Positions 53,267 through 62,374 of a DNA stretch of 64,000 bases are shown piece by piece (position 1 is the first letter of the stretch; each line of letters begins with the position of its first letter). The translations under genes and the position numbers were made by a program. The stretch is taken from the NCBI GenBank assembly GCA_036504975.1, contig DASXUF010000049.1, positions 1-64,000 of the forward strand. Reading direction: 5' to 3'. The notes below the pieces were generated by a model that made no database searches, had not been told where the DNA came from, and saw nothing but the letters and a program-made list of their open reading frames with translations. This DNA comes from Candidatus Binatia bacterium (GTDB taxonomy: Bacteria > Desulfobacterota > Binatia > UBA9968).

Positions 53267-54070
53267 TCAGAGGAGCGTTCGCAGCCGCTTGATATAGTTT
53301 GCCACTTCCGGCTCCAGCGGATCGCGCGGCCGGGGCGCGGCGATGTCCACCACTTCGCGAATCGTGCCCGGCCGCGGCGTCATCACCGCGACCCGATCCG
53401 CGAGGACCACCGCCTCTTCGACGTCATGCGTCACGAAAACCACGGTCATGCGCTTGAGCTCGTAAATGCCGAGCAGCTCCCGGTGCATCAGGCCGCGCGT
53501 CTGAGCGTCAAGACGCGAGAACGGCTCGTCCATCAATAGAATGCGGGGCTCTGTGACGAGACTGCGCGCCAGCGCCACGCGGCTGCGCATGCCGCCGGAA
53601 AGCTGAAAAGGGAATGCGTCTTCGAAGAGGTTTAAACCGACGAGACGAAGCGCTTCGCGGGCGCGCTGGACGCGCTCGGCCTTGGGCGTCGATCCGGCTT
53701 CCAGCGCGAATTCGACGTTGCGAATCGCGCTGCGCCACGGCAGCAGACGCTCGTCCTGGAACATGTAGCTCGCGGCGCACCAGTCGTTCAGCTCTTCGCT
53801 CGGCGCGCCGCAGATGCAGACGCGGCCGCGATCGGGCTTGAGGATTCCGGCGATGATGTTGAGCAGAGTGCTCTTGCCCGCGCCGGACGTTCCGAGCAGG
53901 CCGACGATCGCATGTTCGGCGATCGTTAGATCGGCGTCCCTCAGCACTTCGAGCGGCTTTCCGTTCGCGCCGGGAAAACTTTTGCCGACGCCGCTCAAAC
54001 TGATTGCCGGCAGGGCCGCGCCGGCGCCGGCGGACGTTTGGCGGGCTGTTTCAGTAATCGCGTCGGTCAT
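53267..54070 (-). CDS. ABC transporter ATP-binding protein (NitT/TauT type)
   Basis: 267 residues: Walker A GLLGTSGAGKSTLLNIIAGI, Q-loop YMFQDERLLPWRSA, signature QLSGGMRSRVALARSLV, Walker B ILLMDEPFSRLDA and switch His VVFVTHDVEEAVVLADRVA. The Q-loop LLPW is characteristic of the nitrate/taurine/sulfonate subfamily. It overlaps the permease gene by 4 nt. Confidence 0.94.
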   Translation of the reverse strand: MTDAITETARQTSAGAGAALPAISLSGVGKSFPGANGKPLEVLRDADLTIAEHAIVGLLGTSGAGKSTLLNIIAGILKPDRGRVCICGAPSEELNDWCAASYMFQDERLLPWRSAIRNVEFALEAGSTPKAERVQRAREALRLVGLNLFEDAFPFQLSGGMRSRVALARSLVTEPRILLMDEPFSRLDAQTRGLMHRELLGIYELKRMTVVFVTHDVEEAVVLADRVAVMTPRPGTIREVVDIAAPRPRDPLEPEVANYIKRLRTLL

Positions 54071-54879
54071 TGCGCTTCCATTTCCTTTTTCCAGCGGAAC
54101 AGATGATTTTCCAAGGGAGTCAAGATCCCCATTTCAATCGTGGCCATCATGATCACGAGCGTGAGCGTCCACGCGAACACCTGGTCGGTCTGAATCAGGT
54201 CGGCGGCCTGGCGCAGGCGATATCCAACCCCGCTCGAAGAGCCGATCGTCTCCGCGACCAGCGAGACGCGCCAGCCGAAGCCGAAGGCGAGACGCGCCCC
54301 GGAAAAAAAGTGAGGCAAGATCGTCGGCAGGTAGATCTTGGTCATGATCTTCCGGTCCGGCATCCTGAGCACCCGCGCCAGCTCGATGAAATCGGCATTG
54401 ACGGTGTGCGTGCCCTGCCAGACGTTGGTGAGGATGAGCGGCATAGCGGTCATAAAGACGACGAAAATCGTCGTCGCATTGGAAATCCCGAACCAGATGA
54501 TCGCAAAGATCGCCCATATCGCGGAGGACACCGTGTTCAGCACCGGAAGGACCGGCTCGAAAAATTCGCCGACGCGCCGGTTCGCGCCCAGAAGGATGCC
54601 GAACGGCAGGCCGATCATCGCGGAAAAGATAAAGCCGACGGCAACGCGCCAAAACGTGACGCCCAGATTGCGCCACAGGTCGCCATTGGCGGCGATGAGA
54701 GCGAGCGCCCGCCAGACGCGCGCCGGCCCGGGGAGTATATAGTGCGGCATCGAGAGCGACGCGAACCACCAGACGGCAACGATCAGCGCGGCGAGCGCGA
54801 GCCGCTGAGCGATCAGGTCGAGCCGCAGTACCCGATTGGCCGCCGCGGGCAAACGACTCTCTTCAACGGCTTCGGCCAT
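54067..54879 (-). CDS. ABC transporter permease (NitT/TauT type)
   Basis: 270 residues with about six helices. N-terminal TM ALAALIVAVWWFASL; the coupling-loop EAA-type motif lies in FIELARVLRMPDRKIMTKIY with LPTILPHFFSGARLAFGFGW. The partner of the ATPase encoded next. It imports a small anion or organosulfonate-like solute. Confidence 0.93.
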   Translation of the reverse strand: MAEAVEESRLPAAANRVLRLDLIAQRLALAALIVAVWWFASLSMPHYILPGPARVWRALALIAANGDLWRNLGVTFWRVAVGFIFSAMIGLPFGILLGANRRVGEFFEPVLPVLNTVSSAIWAIFAIIWFGISNATTIFVVFMTAMPLILTNVWQGTHTVNADFIELARVLRMPDRKIMTKIYLPTILPHFFSGARLAFGFGWRVSLVAETIGSSSGVGYRLRQAADLIQTDQVFAWTLTLVIMMATIEMGILTPLENHLFRWKKEMEAQ

Positions 54880-54958
54880 GATGTCCCTTTACCTGTTTTA
54901 GGTCTAAGGGACAAACGGCTTGAGTTACAGAGAGAATTTATCCGAGCAAAGAGAGGCG

Positions 54959-55150
54959 TCAGGCGAGGTGTTTCGGCAAATGGAAATCTACGATTCGGTG
55001 CCAGGTCGGAGGGGAAACGGTCGGCTTGTTGTTGCAGTTCGGACACGATTTGATTTTTAGAAACGTGATCAGCTCTTCTCCGTGACCCAACACAAGAACG
55101 AAGTGCTCACCACAGTTGGGACACTCCAAGGTCCACAAACCGGCGTCCAT
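54959..55150 (-). CDS. Small zinc-ribbon protein
   Basis: 63 residues with two CxxC knuckles, Cys10-Pro-Asn-Cys13 and Cys36-Pro-Asn-Cys39, as in zinc ribbons. The C-terminal part (TVSPPTWHRIVDFHLPKHLA) is not recognised. It is separate from the transporter genes by 79 nt. The repeated CPNC motif makes coding likely despite its size. Confidence 0.7.
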   Translation of the reverse strand: MDAGLWTLECPNCGEHFVLVLGHGEELITFLKIKSCPNCNNKPTVSPPTWHRIVDFHLPKHLA

Positions 55151-55256
55151 ACATCAATATAGTGTCGGCGTCGTCTTTTTAGCAAGAGACTGCGGCCCAA
55201 GCAGCGGAGCAATCGTGAATCTCAGCCGTGCCGCTATTTTGAGCGATCTTCCGCCC

Positions 55257-56528
55257 TCACGGCACCCGCTGCTCGCCGGTGATGAGGCGCGCCGCTCGAT
55301 TGCGGGTGACGTAGTACCAGCCCCACTGGATCAAGACCAGCACTTTGTCCTCGAACTCGACCAGGTGGATGAGATGGACGAAGAGCCATACGAGCCAGGC
55401 GAAATAGCCGGCGAAATGGAGTTTCCCAAGATCGGCGACGGCCGTACCGCGGCCGACGATCGCCATGTTGCCGCGGTCGCGGTAGCGGAACGGCGGCAGA
55501 GATTTTCCCTCGATGCGGTTCCGTATGAGCTTGGCGACGTAGCGCCCCTGCTGCATCGCGACCGGCGCGACGCCGGGAAGCGGCCTGCCCGTTTGATGCG
55601 AGTAGTTCGCCAGGTCGCCGATCACGAAAATCTCGGGATGGTTCGGCACGGTCAAGTCCGGCTCGACCATCACGCGGCCGGCGCGATCCAGTTTCGCGCC
55701 GGCCGCCTGCACCAAGGTTTTTCCCAGGAAAGAAGCCTTGACGCCCGCGGCCCACACGACGGTCCGGCACGGAATCTCTTCGACGCGCTCGCCGCGCTTG
55801 GTGACGACGGCGTCGGGACGTATGTCCGTGACGGCCGTCCCCGTCTGCACCGTCACGCCGGTGCGGGCGAGGAATTTTTCCGCCTTGGCGGAAAGCTCGT
55901 CGGGATACGTCGATAGTATCCGGTCCCCCGCTTCGAGCAATAAAATTCGCGCGGCGGCGGGATCGATGTGGCGAAAGTCATGCCTCAACGTGTCCCGGGT
56001 GATTTCTCCGAGCGCCCCCGCCAGCTCGACTCCCGTCGGCCCGCCGCCGACGATGACGAACGTCGGATAAGAACGGCCCTTGCCGAGATCGACTTCACGC
56101 TCGGCTTCTTCGAATGCCAGAAAAATCCGCCGCCGGATCTCGGTCGCGTCTTCGACCGTCTTGAGGCCGGGCGCCAGCGCCTCCCAATGCTCGTTGCCGA
56201 AGTAGTGATGGCGCGAGCCGGTGCCGACGATCAGCGTGTCATAGCCGATCGCGCCGTCGCTCAGCACGACTTGCTGGCCGCCCACGTCGATATCGATCGC
56301 CTCGCCCAGGAGAACGTCGGTATTTTTCTGCCGCCTTAAAACGGCCCGGAGCGTCGAGGCGATGTTGGCGGGCGAGAGCCAGCCGGTCGCGACTTGATAG
56401 AGCAAAGGCTGGAACAGATGAAAATTGCGCCGGTCGATCAAGGTCACGCGCACCGGCGCGTCTTTTAACGACTGGGCGGTGTAAAGGCCGCCGAATCCCC
56501 CGCCGAGAATGACGACGTGGTGATCCAT
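55257..56528 (-). CDS. ndh: Type II NADH dehydrogenase (NDH-2)
   Basis: 423 residues from ATG 56528. FAD site HHVVILGGGFGGLYTAQSLK, active-site region LFQPLLYQVATGWLSPANIA, NADH site FVIVGGGPTGVELAGALGEI, second FAD part EIFVIGDLANY, and quinone region VAPVAMQQGRYVAKLI. The C terminus has one amphipathic/hydrophobic segment (LHFAGYFAWLVWLFVHLIHL) for membrane attachment. It oxidises NADH to reduce quinone without proton pumping. An in-frame ATG at 56546 is an alternative. Confidence 0.93.
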   Translation of the reverse strand: MDHHVVILGGGFGGLYTAQSLKDAPVRVTLIDRRNFHLFQPLLYQVATGWLSPANIASTLRAVLRRQKNTDVLLGEAIDIDVGGQQVVLSDGAIGYDTLIVGTGSRHHYFGNEHWEALAPGLKTVEDATEIRRRIFLAFEEAEREVDLGKGRSYPTFVIVGGGPTGVELAGALGEITRDTLRHDFRHIDPAAARILLLEAGDRILSTYPDELSAKAEKFLARTGVTVQTGTAVTDIRPDAVVTKRGERVEEIPCRTVVWAAGVKASFLGKTLVQAAGAKLDRAGRVMVEPDLTVPNHPEIFVIGDLANYSHQTGRPLPGVAPVAMQQGRYVAKLIRNRIEGKSLPPFRYRDRGNMAIVGRGTAVADLGKLHFAGYFAWLVWLFVHLIHLVEFEDKVLVLIQWGWYYVTRNRAARLITGEQRVP

Positions 56529-56568
56529 CTTTCCATTGTAGCGCACGGCTCGTCGGGCAGCTATGCCG

Positions 56569-57387
56569 CTAGTTTTTTTTCTGATGGTCGATCGCCTCTG
56601 TCCAGAGGTCGGTTTCCGCTGGGGTCATGGTGCCGCCGGGAATCAGGCGCGGGTCTTTGTAGCCCCATTGTTCGATGTCGATAAGGTATTGTTCTCGGGA
56701 AAGGAGCGTGCCCTGACAGACGGGCTCCGTCGGAGCGGGCGCGCTGATTTCGGCGTTCAGATTCCCTACCAGCTCGCCCACAACCCACTCGGGAATCTGC
56801 GATCGCTTAGAGGGGTAGACAAAACCGAAAAGAACGATGTGGCTAAAGAGCACCCGCCAGTGCCGGCCAAAGCGGCTGAGCAGGCGCCGCCAGTCCATTT
56901 TATCCGCGCGGGCAAGCAAGAGATGCGCGATATCGGCGCCGTCGTAGCGCTCGCGCTCCATGACGAACGCTTTCGACCAGATGGTCTCTTCCACTGGACA
57001 AAGCTTGACGGGAACGCCGAGCATCTCGTCATCGATGGCGTGCCTGAACCATTCGTCGTCCACCTTCGCGACGGCGTTGCCGGAGCTGAAGATGATGTCG
57101 GCGAAATATTCCCCGCAATACGCTTTTCCGAGCCAATGCGGGAACGTGAGCTCGGTTTGGCAGCCGTTGTCGGAGAGCGCCGTCAACGCGCGGCGGCAAT
57201 CCTCCGGGCGAACAAAAAGATCGAGATCCTTCGTGTCGCGGGCGATTCCGGTATAACGCTCCAACGCGTAGGCGCCGCCGAGGAGAAAAGGGACTTTGGA
57301 TTCGTTCAGGGCGGTGAGCGCCCGATAATAAAATTGCTGACCCTCGTTATGATCGAAGTCATCGGCGCCCGGGTCGGTTGGATTCAT
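56569..57387 (-). CDS. Nucleotidyltransferase-fold protein
   Basis: 272 residues. The nucleotidyltransferase signature is FLLGGAYALERYTGIARDTK followed by DLDLFVRPED (GG, then Asp-x-Asp). The middle contains PVKLCPVEETIWSKAFVMER, typical of MNT/AbiEii-like proteins that adenylylate or nucleotidylate a target. No separate antitoxin is obvious. It is coupled by ATGA to the metallophosphoesterase gene, so the pair may run a modification and reversal cycle; this is inference. Confidence 0.75.
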   Translation of the reverse strand: MNPTDPGADDFDHNEGQQFYYRALTALNESKVPFLLGGAYALERYTGIARDTKDLDLFVRPEDCRRALTALSDNGCQTELTFPHWLGKAYCGEYFADIIFSSGNAVAKVDDEWFRHAIDDEMLGVPVKLCPVEETIWSKAFVMERERYDGADIAHLLLARADKMDWRRLLSRFGRHWRVLFSHIVLFGFVYPSKRSQIPEWVVGELVGNLNAEISAPAPTEPVCQGTLLSREQYLIDIEQWGYKDPRLIPGGTMTPAETDLWTEAIDHQKKN

Positions 57388-58172
57388 GCCGTCGCCTCAC
57401 CGCGCGCCCCATCGCCACCGTCGCTCCCTCCGGAAGGAATCTCGAGCACGCGGAACAGCGGCCGGTCGGGAAAATGTTCTTTCAGGACCTTGAGCGCCAC
57501 GTTGTAGACCGGAGCCCCGCTCCGGGTGCGCCCCTCGGGATTCCCGTGATGCGCGTGGCCGTGAAAGACCGCCGTCACCGGGTAGCGATTGAGCGGCTCC
57601 TCGAGACGGCTGGAGCCGAGAAAAGGAAAAATCTGCTGCGGCTCGCCCTGGACTGTGGCCTCGATCGGCGCGTAATGAAGCAAAGCGATCCGTTGCGCGG
57701 TCCTGAGCTTGGCCAGCGCCGATTCGAGCTTCAGCGCCTCGTCGATCGCCTCCTGGACGAATTTTTTCATCGTCGGCTCGCCCCACGGCTGCAGCGCGCG
57801 CTCGCCGAACCCGCCGCCGAATCCTTTGACGCCGGCGAAGCCGACGCCCTGGATCTCGCAAGCCGTGCCGTCCAGCACCGTGACGCCGGCACCCGAGAGC
57901 AACCGCTCCACGTCTTCTTTCCTGCCCGATTCGTACTCGTGATTGCCGAGCACGGCGACGATGGGAATTTTAATCCCGGCGAGCTCTTTCGCCAGGATTT
58001 CCGTTTCTTCCGGCAGGCCGTAATCGACGAGGTCGCCGCACAGTAAAAGGATATCGGCGCTCGCGGCCGCTTGGGCGAAGAGCGGTTGCAGTTTTCCCTG
58101 CGACGTCTTCGTGTAGTGGAGGTCGCCCATCGCCGCAAGCCGCACCGTCTGTTTTGCTTCCAGCCCTTTCAC
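57384..58172 (-). CDS. Calcineurin-like metallophosphoesterase
   Basis: 262 residues with the five metal motifs: MGDLHYTKTS, LLCGDLVDYGLP, AVLGNHEYESGR, a later histidine in ALLHYAPIEATV and VFHGHAHHGNPEG. Typical Icc/YfcE-like cytoplasmic phosphoesterase. It is the first gene of a two-gene unit with the nucleotidyltransferase. Confidence 0.9.
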   Translation of the reverse strand: MKGLEAKQTVRLAAMGDLHYTKTSQGKLQPLFAQAAASADILLLCGDLVDYGLPEETEILAKELAGIKIPIVAVLGNHEYESGRKEDVERLLSGAGVTVLDGTACEIQGVGFAGVKGFGGGFGERALQPWGEPTMKKFVQEAIDEALKLESALAKLRTAQRIALLHYAPIEATVQGEPQQIFPFLGSSRLEEPLNRYPVTAVFHGHAHHGNPEGRTRSGAPVYNVALKVLKEHFPDRPLFRVLEIPSGGSDGGDGARGEATA

Positions 58173-58204
58173 GCGCGCTCGCTCCTAAATCTACTCGCTC
58201 TCCT

Positions 58205-58498
58205 TCAAATCAGCTCGCGCACTTTGTCCGAGAGCACCGTCCAGGCGATCTTCGAGCGATTGGGCTCGCCGCGGGCGAGCGACTGCGCGAACTTCGCCGC
58301 CTGGCCGAGATAAGGCGGGATTCTTTCGTTCTTGAGGGCAGTTTTTAAAAGCCCCTCGATGATCCGGGACCCCGTCGGCTTTTTGCCGTCCTTATCCAAT
58401 TTTTTAAATTTTAATCGCTCTAAATTCTGGCTCGCTTCCTGGCTGAGATAGACGGTCATTTTGACGCGCCGTCCGCCGCGCGCGACCCGCGCTTCCAT
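58205..58498 (-). CDS. Small ribbon-helix-helix-like protein
   Basis: 97 residues. Residues 10-60 (VKMTVYLSQEASQNLERLKF, TGSRIIEGLLKTALKNERIP) follow the beta-helix-helix pattern of CopG/MetJ-type regulators or antitoxins. No toxin partner is seen next to it; the gene is upstream of the metallophosphoesterase on the same strand (32 nt). Confidence 0.65.
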   Translation of the reverse strand: MEARVARGGRRVKMTVYLSQEASQNLERLKFKKLDKDGKKPTGSRIIEGLLKTALKNERIPPYLGQAAKFAQSLARGEPNRSKIAWTVLSDKVRELI

Positions 58499-58579
58499 AG
58501 ATCAGCGATGCCTTTCTTAAACCGATGTGCTCTCCGCATGAACGAGCTCCGGCGATCGGACGACCGCCGGTCGCATCCC

Positions 58580-59077
58580 TCACCCTATCCGGCGTAGCTT
58601 TCTCGGGCCGGCGCCGCGCTGCTCCGGGCGGCTCCGGGCGACGGACGGCTGCTCAACGCCCATGCCATGGACGTAAACCAGCTCGCCCCCGAGCCAGCCC
58701 GCGACCGCGAGAAGCGCGACTCCGAAAACCGAGAGCGCAATAGGAAAAACCGCTCCGGGAGCGCTGCTCAAGCGGAGATACAAATTCAAGCTGAAAACCG
58801 CCACGGCCGTCAGATTGACGGCCATGTGATAGACGCCGATTCTTCGGTCATTCGGAACGGAGATCGAGAGAAAATCGATGAAGCCCGGAATGGCCGCGAG
58901 CAGAGCGCCGACCACGCCGCCCGCCATCGTATAGCAGGCGACATCGTTCCAGCTCTCCGCACGCCAACCCGCGGCGCCGATCAGATCAGCGACTAAAGAA
59001 AATACCCAAAGACCGATCGGAACGGCGACCAGCATCGGGTGAATGGGATGTTTGGCGATGCTTGCAGGAGTGCTCAT
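58580..59077 (-). CDS. DUF2231-type membrane protein
   Basis: 165 residues with four helices. N-terminal KHPIHPMLVAVPIGLWVFSL is the DUF2231 signature (His-Pro-Ile-His-Pro), and GWLGGELVYVHGMGVE is the conserved end. The C-terminal 20 residues are hydrophilic and unusual. It lies in a cluster of small membrane proteins. Confidence 0.85.
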   Translation of the reverse strand: MSTPASIAKHPIHPMLVAVPIGLWVFSLVADLIGAAGWRAESWNDVACYTMAGGVVGALLAAIPGFIDFLSISVPNDRRIGVYHMAVNLTAVAVFSLNLYLRLSSAPGAVFPIALSVFGVALLAVAGWLGGELVYVHGMGVEQPSVARSRPEQRGAGPRKLRRIG

Positions 59078-59087
59078 AAAGTCCTCC

Positions 59088-59240
59088 TCAGATCCGTCCC
59101 ATCAACACCAGGATGATGATAATCAAAAGGATCAAGCCGAGTCCGCCGCTCGGGTAATATCCCCAACCGGAGCTATACGGCCAGCTAGGCAAAGCACCGA
59201 TGAGAAGAAGAATTAAAATGATGAGCAGGATAGTGCCCAT
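59088..59240 (-). CDS. DUF3309-type 50-residue membrane protein
   Basis: MGTILLIILILLLIGALPSW, then an aromatic middle (YSSGWGYYPSGG) and a second hydrophobic helix ending LVLMGRI: the complete DUF3309 pattern. AGGAGG precedes ATG 59240. It ends 10 nt before the DUF2231 gene. Such proteins are common stress-linked peptides of unknown role. Confidence 0.88.
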   Translation of the reverse strand: MGTILLIILILLLIGALPSWPYSSGWGYYPSGGLGLILLIIIILVLMGRI

Positions 59241-59314
59241 GACAAGCCTCCTGACGTCGATCAGATTCAAGCCGGGAATTTTTTCCGACGGCTGTAATCT
59301 TTACTCGCGTTCTT

Positions 59315-59452
59315 CTACGCCCGCATCAGGCCTAAAATCCCTATGACGATCAGATAAACGGCAACGATGTAATTGAGCAGCCGGGGAATGATCAAAATCA
59401 AAATGCCCGCGATCAAAGCCACTAACGGCTGTAAAGCAACGTGGATCTGCAT
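59315..59452 (-). CDS. DUF3096-type 45-residue membrane protein
   Basis: ATG 59452 with AAGGAGG upstream. The frame reads MQIHVALQPLVALIAGILIL followed by IIPRLLNYIVAVYLIVIGIL and GLMRA: two hydrophobic helices around PRLLNY, matching DUF3096. It is upstream of DUF3309 on the same strand. Function unknown. Confidence 0.85.
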   Translation of the reverse strand: MQIHVALQPLVALIAGILILIIPRLLNYIVAVYLIVIGILGLMRA

Positions 59453-59552
59453 GCCCCATCCTCCTTCATGACCGCCCGCGTCCAATGCCGGTGCAGCGCC
59501 GCCATCCGAATCATTGGAGCAAGCGATATGCCAAAACCCTGTAATCCATGCT

Positions 59553-61637
59553 TCACTTTTCCCCCCGCGCTACTTCCTTCATCGTGGCGGCCGTGATCGG
59601 CCGCCGCGCCGACTCGTAATTTTCCCAGGGATCTTTTTTGAGCCGCGCCAAGCGCCGGCGGAGATTCCGAACGTTGAACCGGTCCGGGCCGACGCCCGCG
59701 GCGACTTCTTCCCAGGTGAGCGGCGTGGAGACCGCTGCGCCGGCGCGCGCGCGCGTGGAATAGGCGGCGACGGCGGTCGCGCCCCGGCCGTTGCGCAGAT
59801 AGTCGATGAAGATTTTCCCGTTGCGCCTGGCTTTGGACATCGTCGCCAGATAGCGATCCGGCGCTTCCCGCGTCATTTGCCCGGCCACGCGCTTCGAGAA
59901 CTCTTTGATCTCGTCCCATTCGTACTTGCGGACGATCGGGACGACGACGTGGAGCCCCTTCCCTCCGGTGGTTTTGACAAAGCCGTTCAATCCCAGGCCG
60001 CCGAGCATGCGGCGGAGCGAGCGCGCGGCCTCGATCATTCGCTTCCAGGGCAGCTCAGGGTCCGGATCGAGGTCGAAGGTGAGGCGGTCCGGTTGCTCGA
60101 TGCGGTCGCTGCGCGAGCCCCAGGTGTGGATTTCGAGCACGCCCATCTGCACCAACGAGATCAGCCCCGGAAGAGAATCGACGACGACGTATTTTCCCAC
60201 GGAGCCCTTTTCTTTGATGGCCACGCGCCGCACCCAGTCGGGCAGGTTTTCTCCGACGTGCTTCTGGTAAAAACACTCCTTCTGGTATCCCTCCGGACAG
60301 CGGACCAGGGTCAGCGGCCGGCCCGCAAGATGGGGCAGAATCCACTCGGCGATATCCTCGTAGAAGAGCGCGAGCTCGCGCTTGGTGATTCCTTGTTCGG
60401 GATAGAGGACGCGGTCCGGATGCGAGAGAGCGATCCCGGCGATTTTCATCACGGCCTCATGAACATTTCCATTGTTGGATTTTGCACTGCCCGACGACGC
60501 CGGCAACGGCCGCTCGCTGATTATTTTTGCCGCGGGCTTGTCCTCGCGGAGCCCCTTAAAAGATGGATGGCGCAACAGGCCGTCGCGAGTCCAGCCGGAG
60601 AACTCGATCTCCCCCACTAGCTCCGGCCTCACCCAATGTAATCTCTCGCGCGCAGTTCCGCGAGGCGGATTGGAAAACGGCGGAGACTCTACGGCGATCC
60701 GATCCAGGCGGGAGCGGAGCTGCGCCAGAGATTCGTGCGTAAATCCGGTGCCGACCCGCCCGGCATAGACCAACTCGCCTCTATCGTTGTATACGCCGAG
60801 AAGCAGCGCGCCCAACCCCACGCGCGAGCCCGCGGGATCGGTGAAGCCGCCGACTACGAACTCCTGGCTCGCGTGGCATTTGGTTTTCACCCATTCGCGT
60901 CCGCGGCCCGGACGATACAGCGACTCCTTTTGTTTGGAGATCACCCCCTCGAGCCCAAGCTGGCAGGCGCGGCGGTATAGCGCTTCGCCTTGGCCGACGA
61001 TGTGATCGCTGAAGCGGATCGTTCCGGCGGCTTTTTTCAGGACCTTGGCCAGCACATTTTTGCGCGCCAGAAGCGGGGCGCGCGTCAAATCGTATCCGTC
61101 GAGATGCAGGAGATCGAAAACAAAGTAAGTCAGGCGTTCCGTTTTGTTTTTGCTGAGCGCTTCTTGGAGCGACTGAAAGTTCGTCGCGCCGTCTTTTTCC
61201 ACGACGACGATTTCTCCGTCGAGCATGGCCTGATCGACGGGCAGATGGGCGGCGTCGCCGCCGAGCTTACCGAAGCGATGAGTCCAGTCCTTGCCTTCGC
61301 GGGTAAAAAATTTTACCTGTCCCGCCTGGACTCGGCAGAGCGCCCGATATCCGTCGAATTTGATCTCATGCAGCCACTCATCACCTGCGGGGACTGCGTT
61401 CACGAGAGTGGCCAGTTGCGGGCGGATAAAATCGGGAAGTCCGGCTTTCCTTACGCCGGGAAGATTGTCGACGAGCCCTGTTTCTTTATTTGGCTTTTTG
61501 CTTCGGCCGGCCTTCACGCCACCGAGAATACCCGGCAAACTGGTTATAAGTCCACCGCCCGGGGCTTCGTAAGCTTCTCTACCCGATTCGAGCGGGTGAT
61601 GAAAATCGCGATCTTGTCGGTAGGACCGAAGCGCCAT
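59553..61637 (-). CDS. ligD: DNA ligase D, ligase and polymerase domains only
   Basis: 694 residues from ATG 61637 (ATG 61643 possible). The opening MALRSYRQDRDFHHPLESG is the usual LigD start, but the 3'-phosphoesterase domain that should follow is missing. The ligase domain starts at about residue 70, with nucleotidyl-accepting Lys93 in LHEIKFDGYRALCRVQAG and motif V WVKTKCHASQEFVVGG. After a linker, the primase-polymerase domain begins near residue 400 (LSHPDRVLYPEQGITKRELA), with LTFDLDPDPELPW for metal binding. LigD works with Ku in non-homologous end joining; no ku gene is in the window. Confidence 0.9.
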   Translation of the reverse strand: MALRSYRQDRDFHHPLESGREAYEAPGGGLITSLPGILGGVKAGRSKKPNKETGLVDNLPGVRKAGLPDFIRPQLATLVNAVPAGDEWLHEIKFDGYRALCRVQAGQVKFFTREGKDWTHRFGKLGGDAAHLPVDQAMLDGEIVVVEKDGATNFQSLQEALSKNKTERLTYFVFDLLHLDGYDLTRAPLLARKNVLAKVLKKAAGTIRFSDHIVGQGEALYRRACQLGLEGVISKQKESLYRPGRGREWVKTKCHASQEFVVGGFTDPAGSRVGLGALLLGVYNDRGELVYAGRVGTGFTHESLAQLRSRLDRIAVESPPFSNPPRGTARERLHWVRPELVGEIEFSGWTRDGLLRHPSFKGLREDKPAAKIISERPLPASSGSAKSNNGNVHEAVMKIAGIALSHPDRVLYPEQGITKRELALFYEDIAEWILPHLAGRPLTLVRCPEGYQKECFYQKHVGENLPDWVRRVAIKEKGSVGKYVVVDSLPGLISLVQMGVLEIHTWGSRSDRIEQPDRLTFDLDPDPELPWKRMIEAARSLRRMLGGLGLNGFVKTTGGKGLHVVVPIVRKYEWDEIKEFSKRVAGQMTREAPDRYLATMSKARRNGKIFIDYLRNGRGATAVAAYSTRARAGAAVSTPLTWEEVAAGVGPDRFNVRNLRRRLARLKKDPWENYESARRPITAATMKEVARGEK

Positions 61638-61659
61638 AAACATACTATGGATCGAACCA

Positions 61660-61773
61660 TCACGTGATGGCGGGCCGGTGAGGCAACCCGCAACGTCCGC
61701 GATAAACCCTTTTTCTTTTTTCCCGCCTTTTCTTCGATCGTTTGCCGGTCGCGGCGGCCGATTTCTTGCTCAT
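61660..61773 (-). CDS. Possible 37-residue basic peptide
   Basis: Reverse-strand frame with AGGAGG at 61786-61791 but a long 12-nt spacer, giving a Lys/Arg-rich MSKKSAAATGKRSKKRREKR start. No family is known to me. The rest of 61638-61946 shows nothing else recognisable. It may well be non-coding. Confidence 0.3.
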   Translation of the reverse strand: MSKKSAAATGKRSKKRREKRKRVYRGRCGLPHRPAIT

Positions 61774-61946
61774 TTCTTTGGCGGCCCTCCTTTCGCCGGT
61801 CGATTCAAAAATCATACCCCCGTCCGACCAGCGCACAAAGTGGGTAAAGGCCGGAATCGATGTAGGAGTATTCCTCGATGTAAGTAAACACCGGGGATAC
61901 GTAGGAGGGACGTAAGAAAGAAAATAAGTGATGCAGTGCAGCGCGG

Positions 61947-62216
61947 TTATCGCCCGCCGTGCTTGGTCGGAGCGGCGCGATCGACCTCCGTCGCCGCGCC
62001 CAGAGAGCGAAGCGCCGCTAAAACGGCATCCAGGCCTGTCGCTTGCGGCCCCGTCATGCTTTCCTCTTCGGCGACCTGCAACTCTCTTGCGTCATACTCC
62101 CACTGACGCAAGATTTGAATCTTCTGACCGCGTGAAAGATCGGGCTTTTGAACGACTTCAGCGGGGGTCTTAAAGACACCACCGGGATCCAACAGTGCTT
62201 TTTCAAAATCGGTCAT
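61947..62216 (-). CDS. Small conserved cytoplasmic protein
   Basis: 89 residues: MTDFEKALLDPGGVFKTPAE, then DLSRGQKIQILRQWEYDARE. This pattern of an early acidic segment and a QWEYDAREL helix is familiar from an uncharacterised proteobacterial family. Soluble. Divergent from the DUF1328 gene at 62375. Confidence 0.75.
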   Translation of the reverse strand: MTDFEKALLDPGGVFKTPAEVVQKPDLSRGQKIQILRQWEYDARELQVAEEESMTGPQATGLDAVLAALRSLGAATEVDRAAPTKHGGR

Positions 62217-62374
62217 TCGACACCTCCGAAAGAAAATGAATCACACTTTCAGAATAGCACCTGCCGCCCGTTACATCGTTTAGGAATTCACCCCATTTGC
62301 AGTCCCCGGATCTTCGCCTAGACTGGAAGAAAGCGGTGGTGGACCACCGCAACCACAAAGGAAGGGGGAGGTTT

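Noticed and set aside
61678..61887. 69-residue forward frame near ligD
   Set aside because: Low-complexity Phe/Gly/Arg composition with no ribosome site; likely chance.
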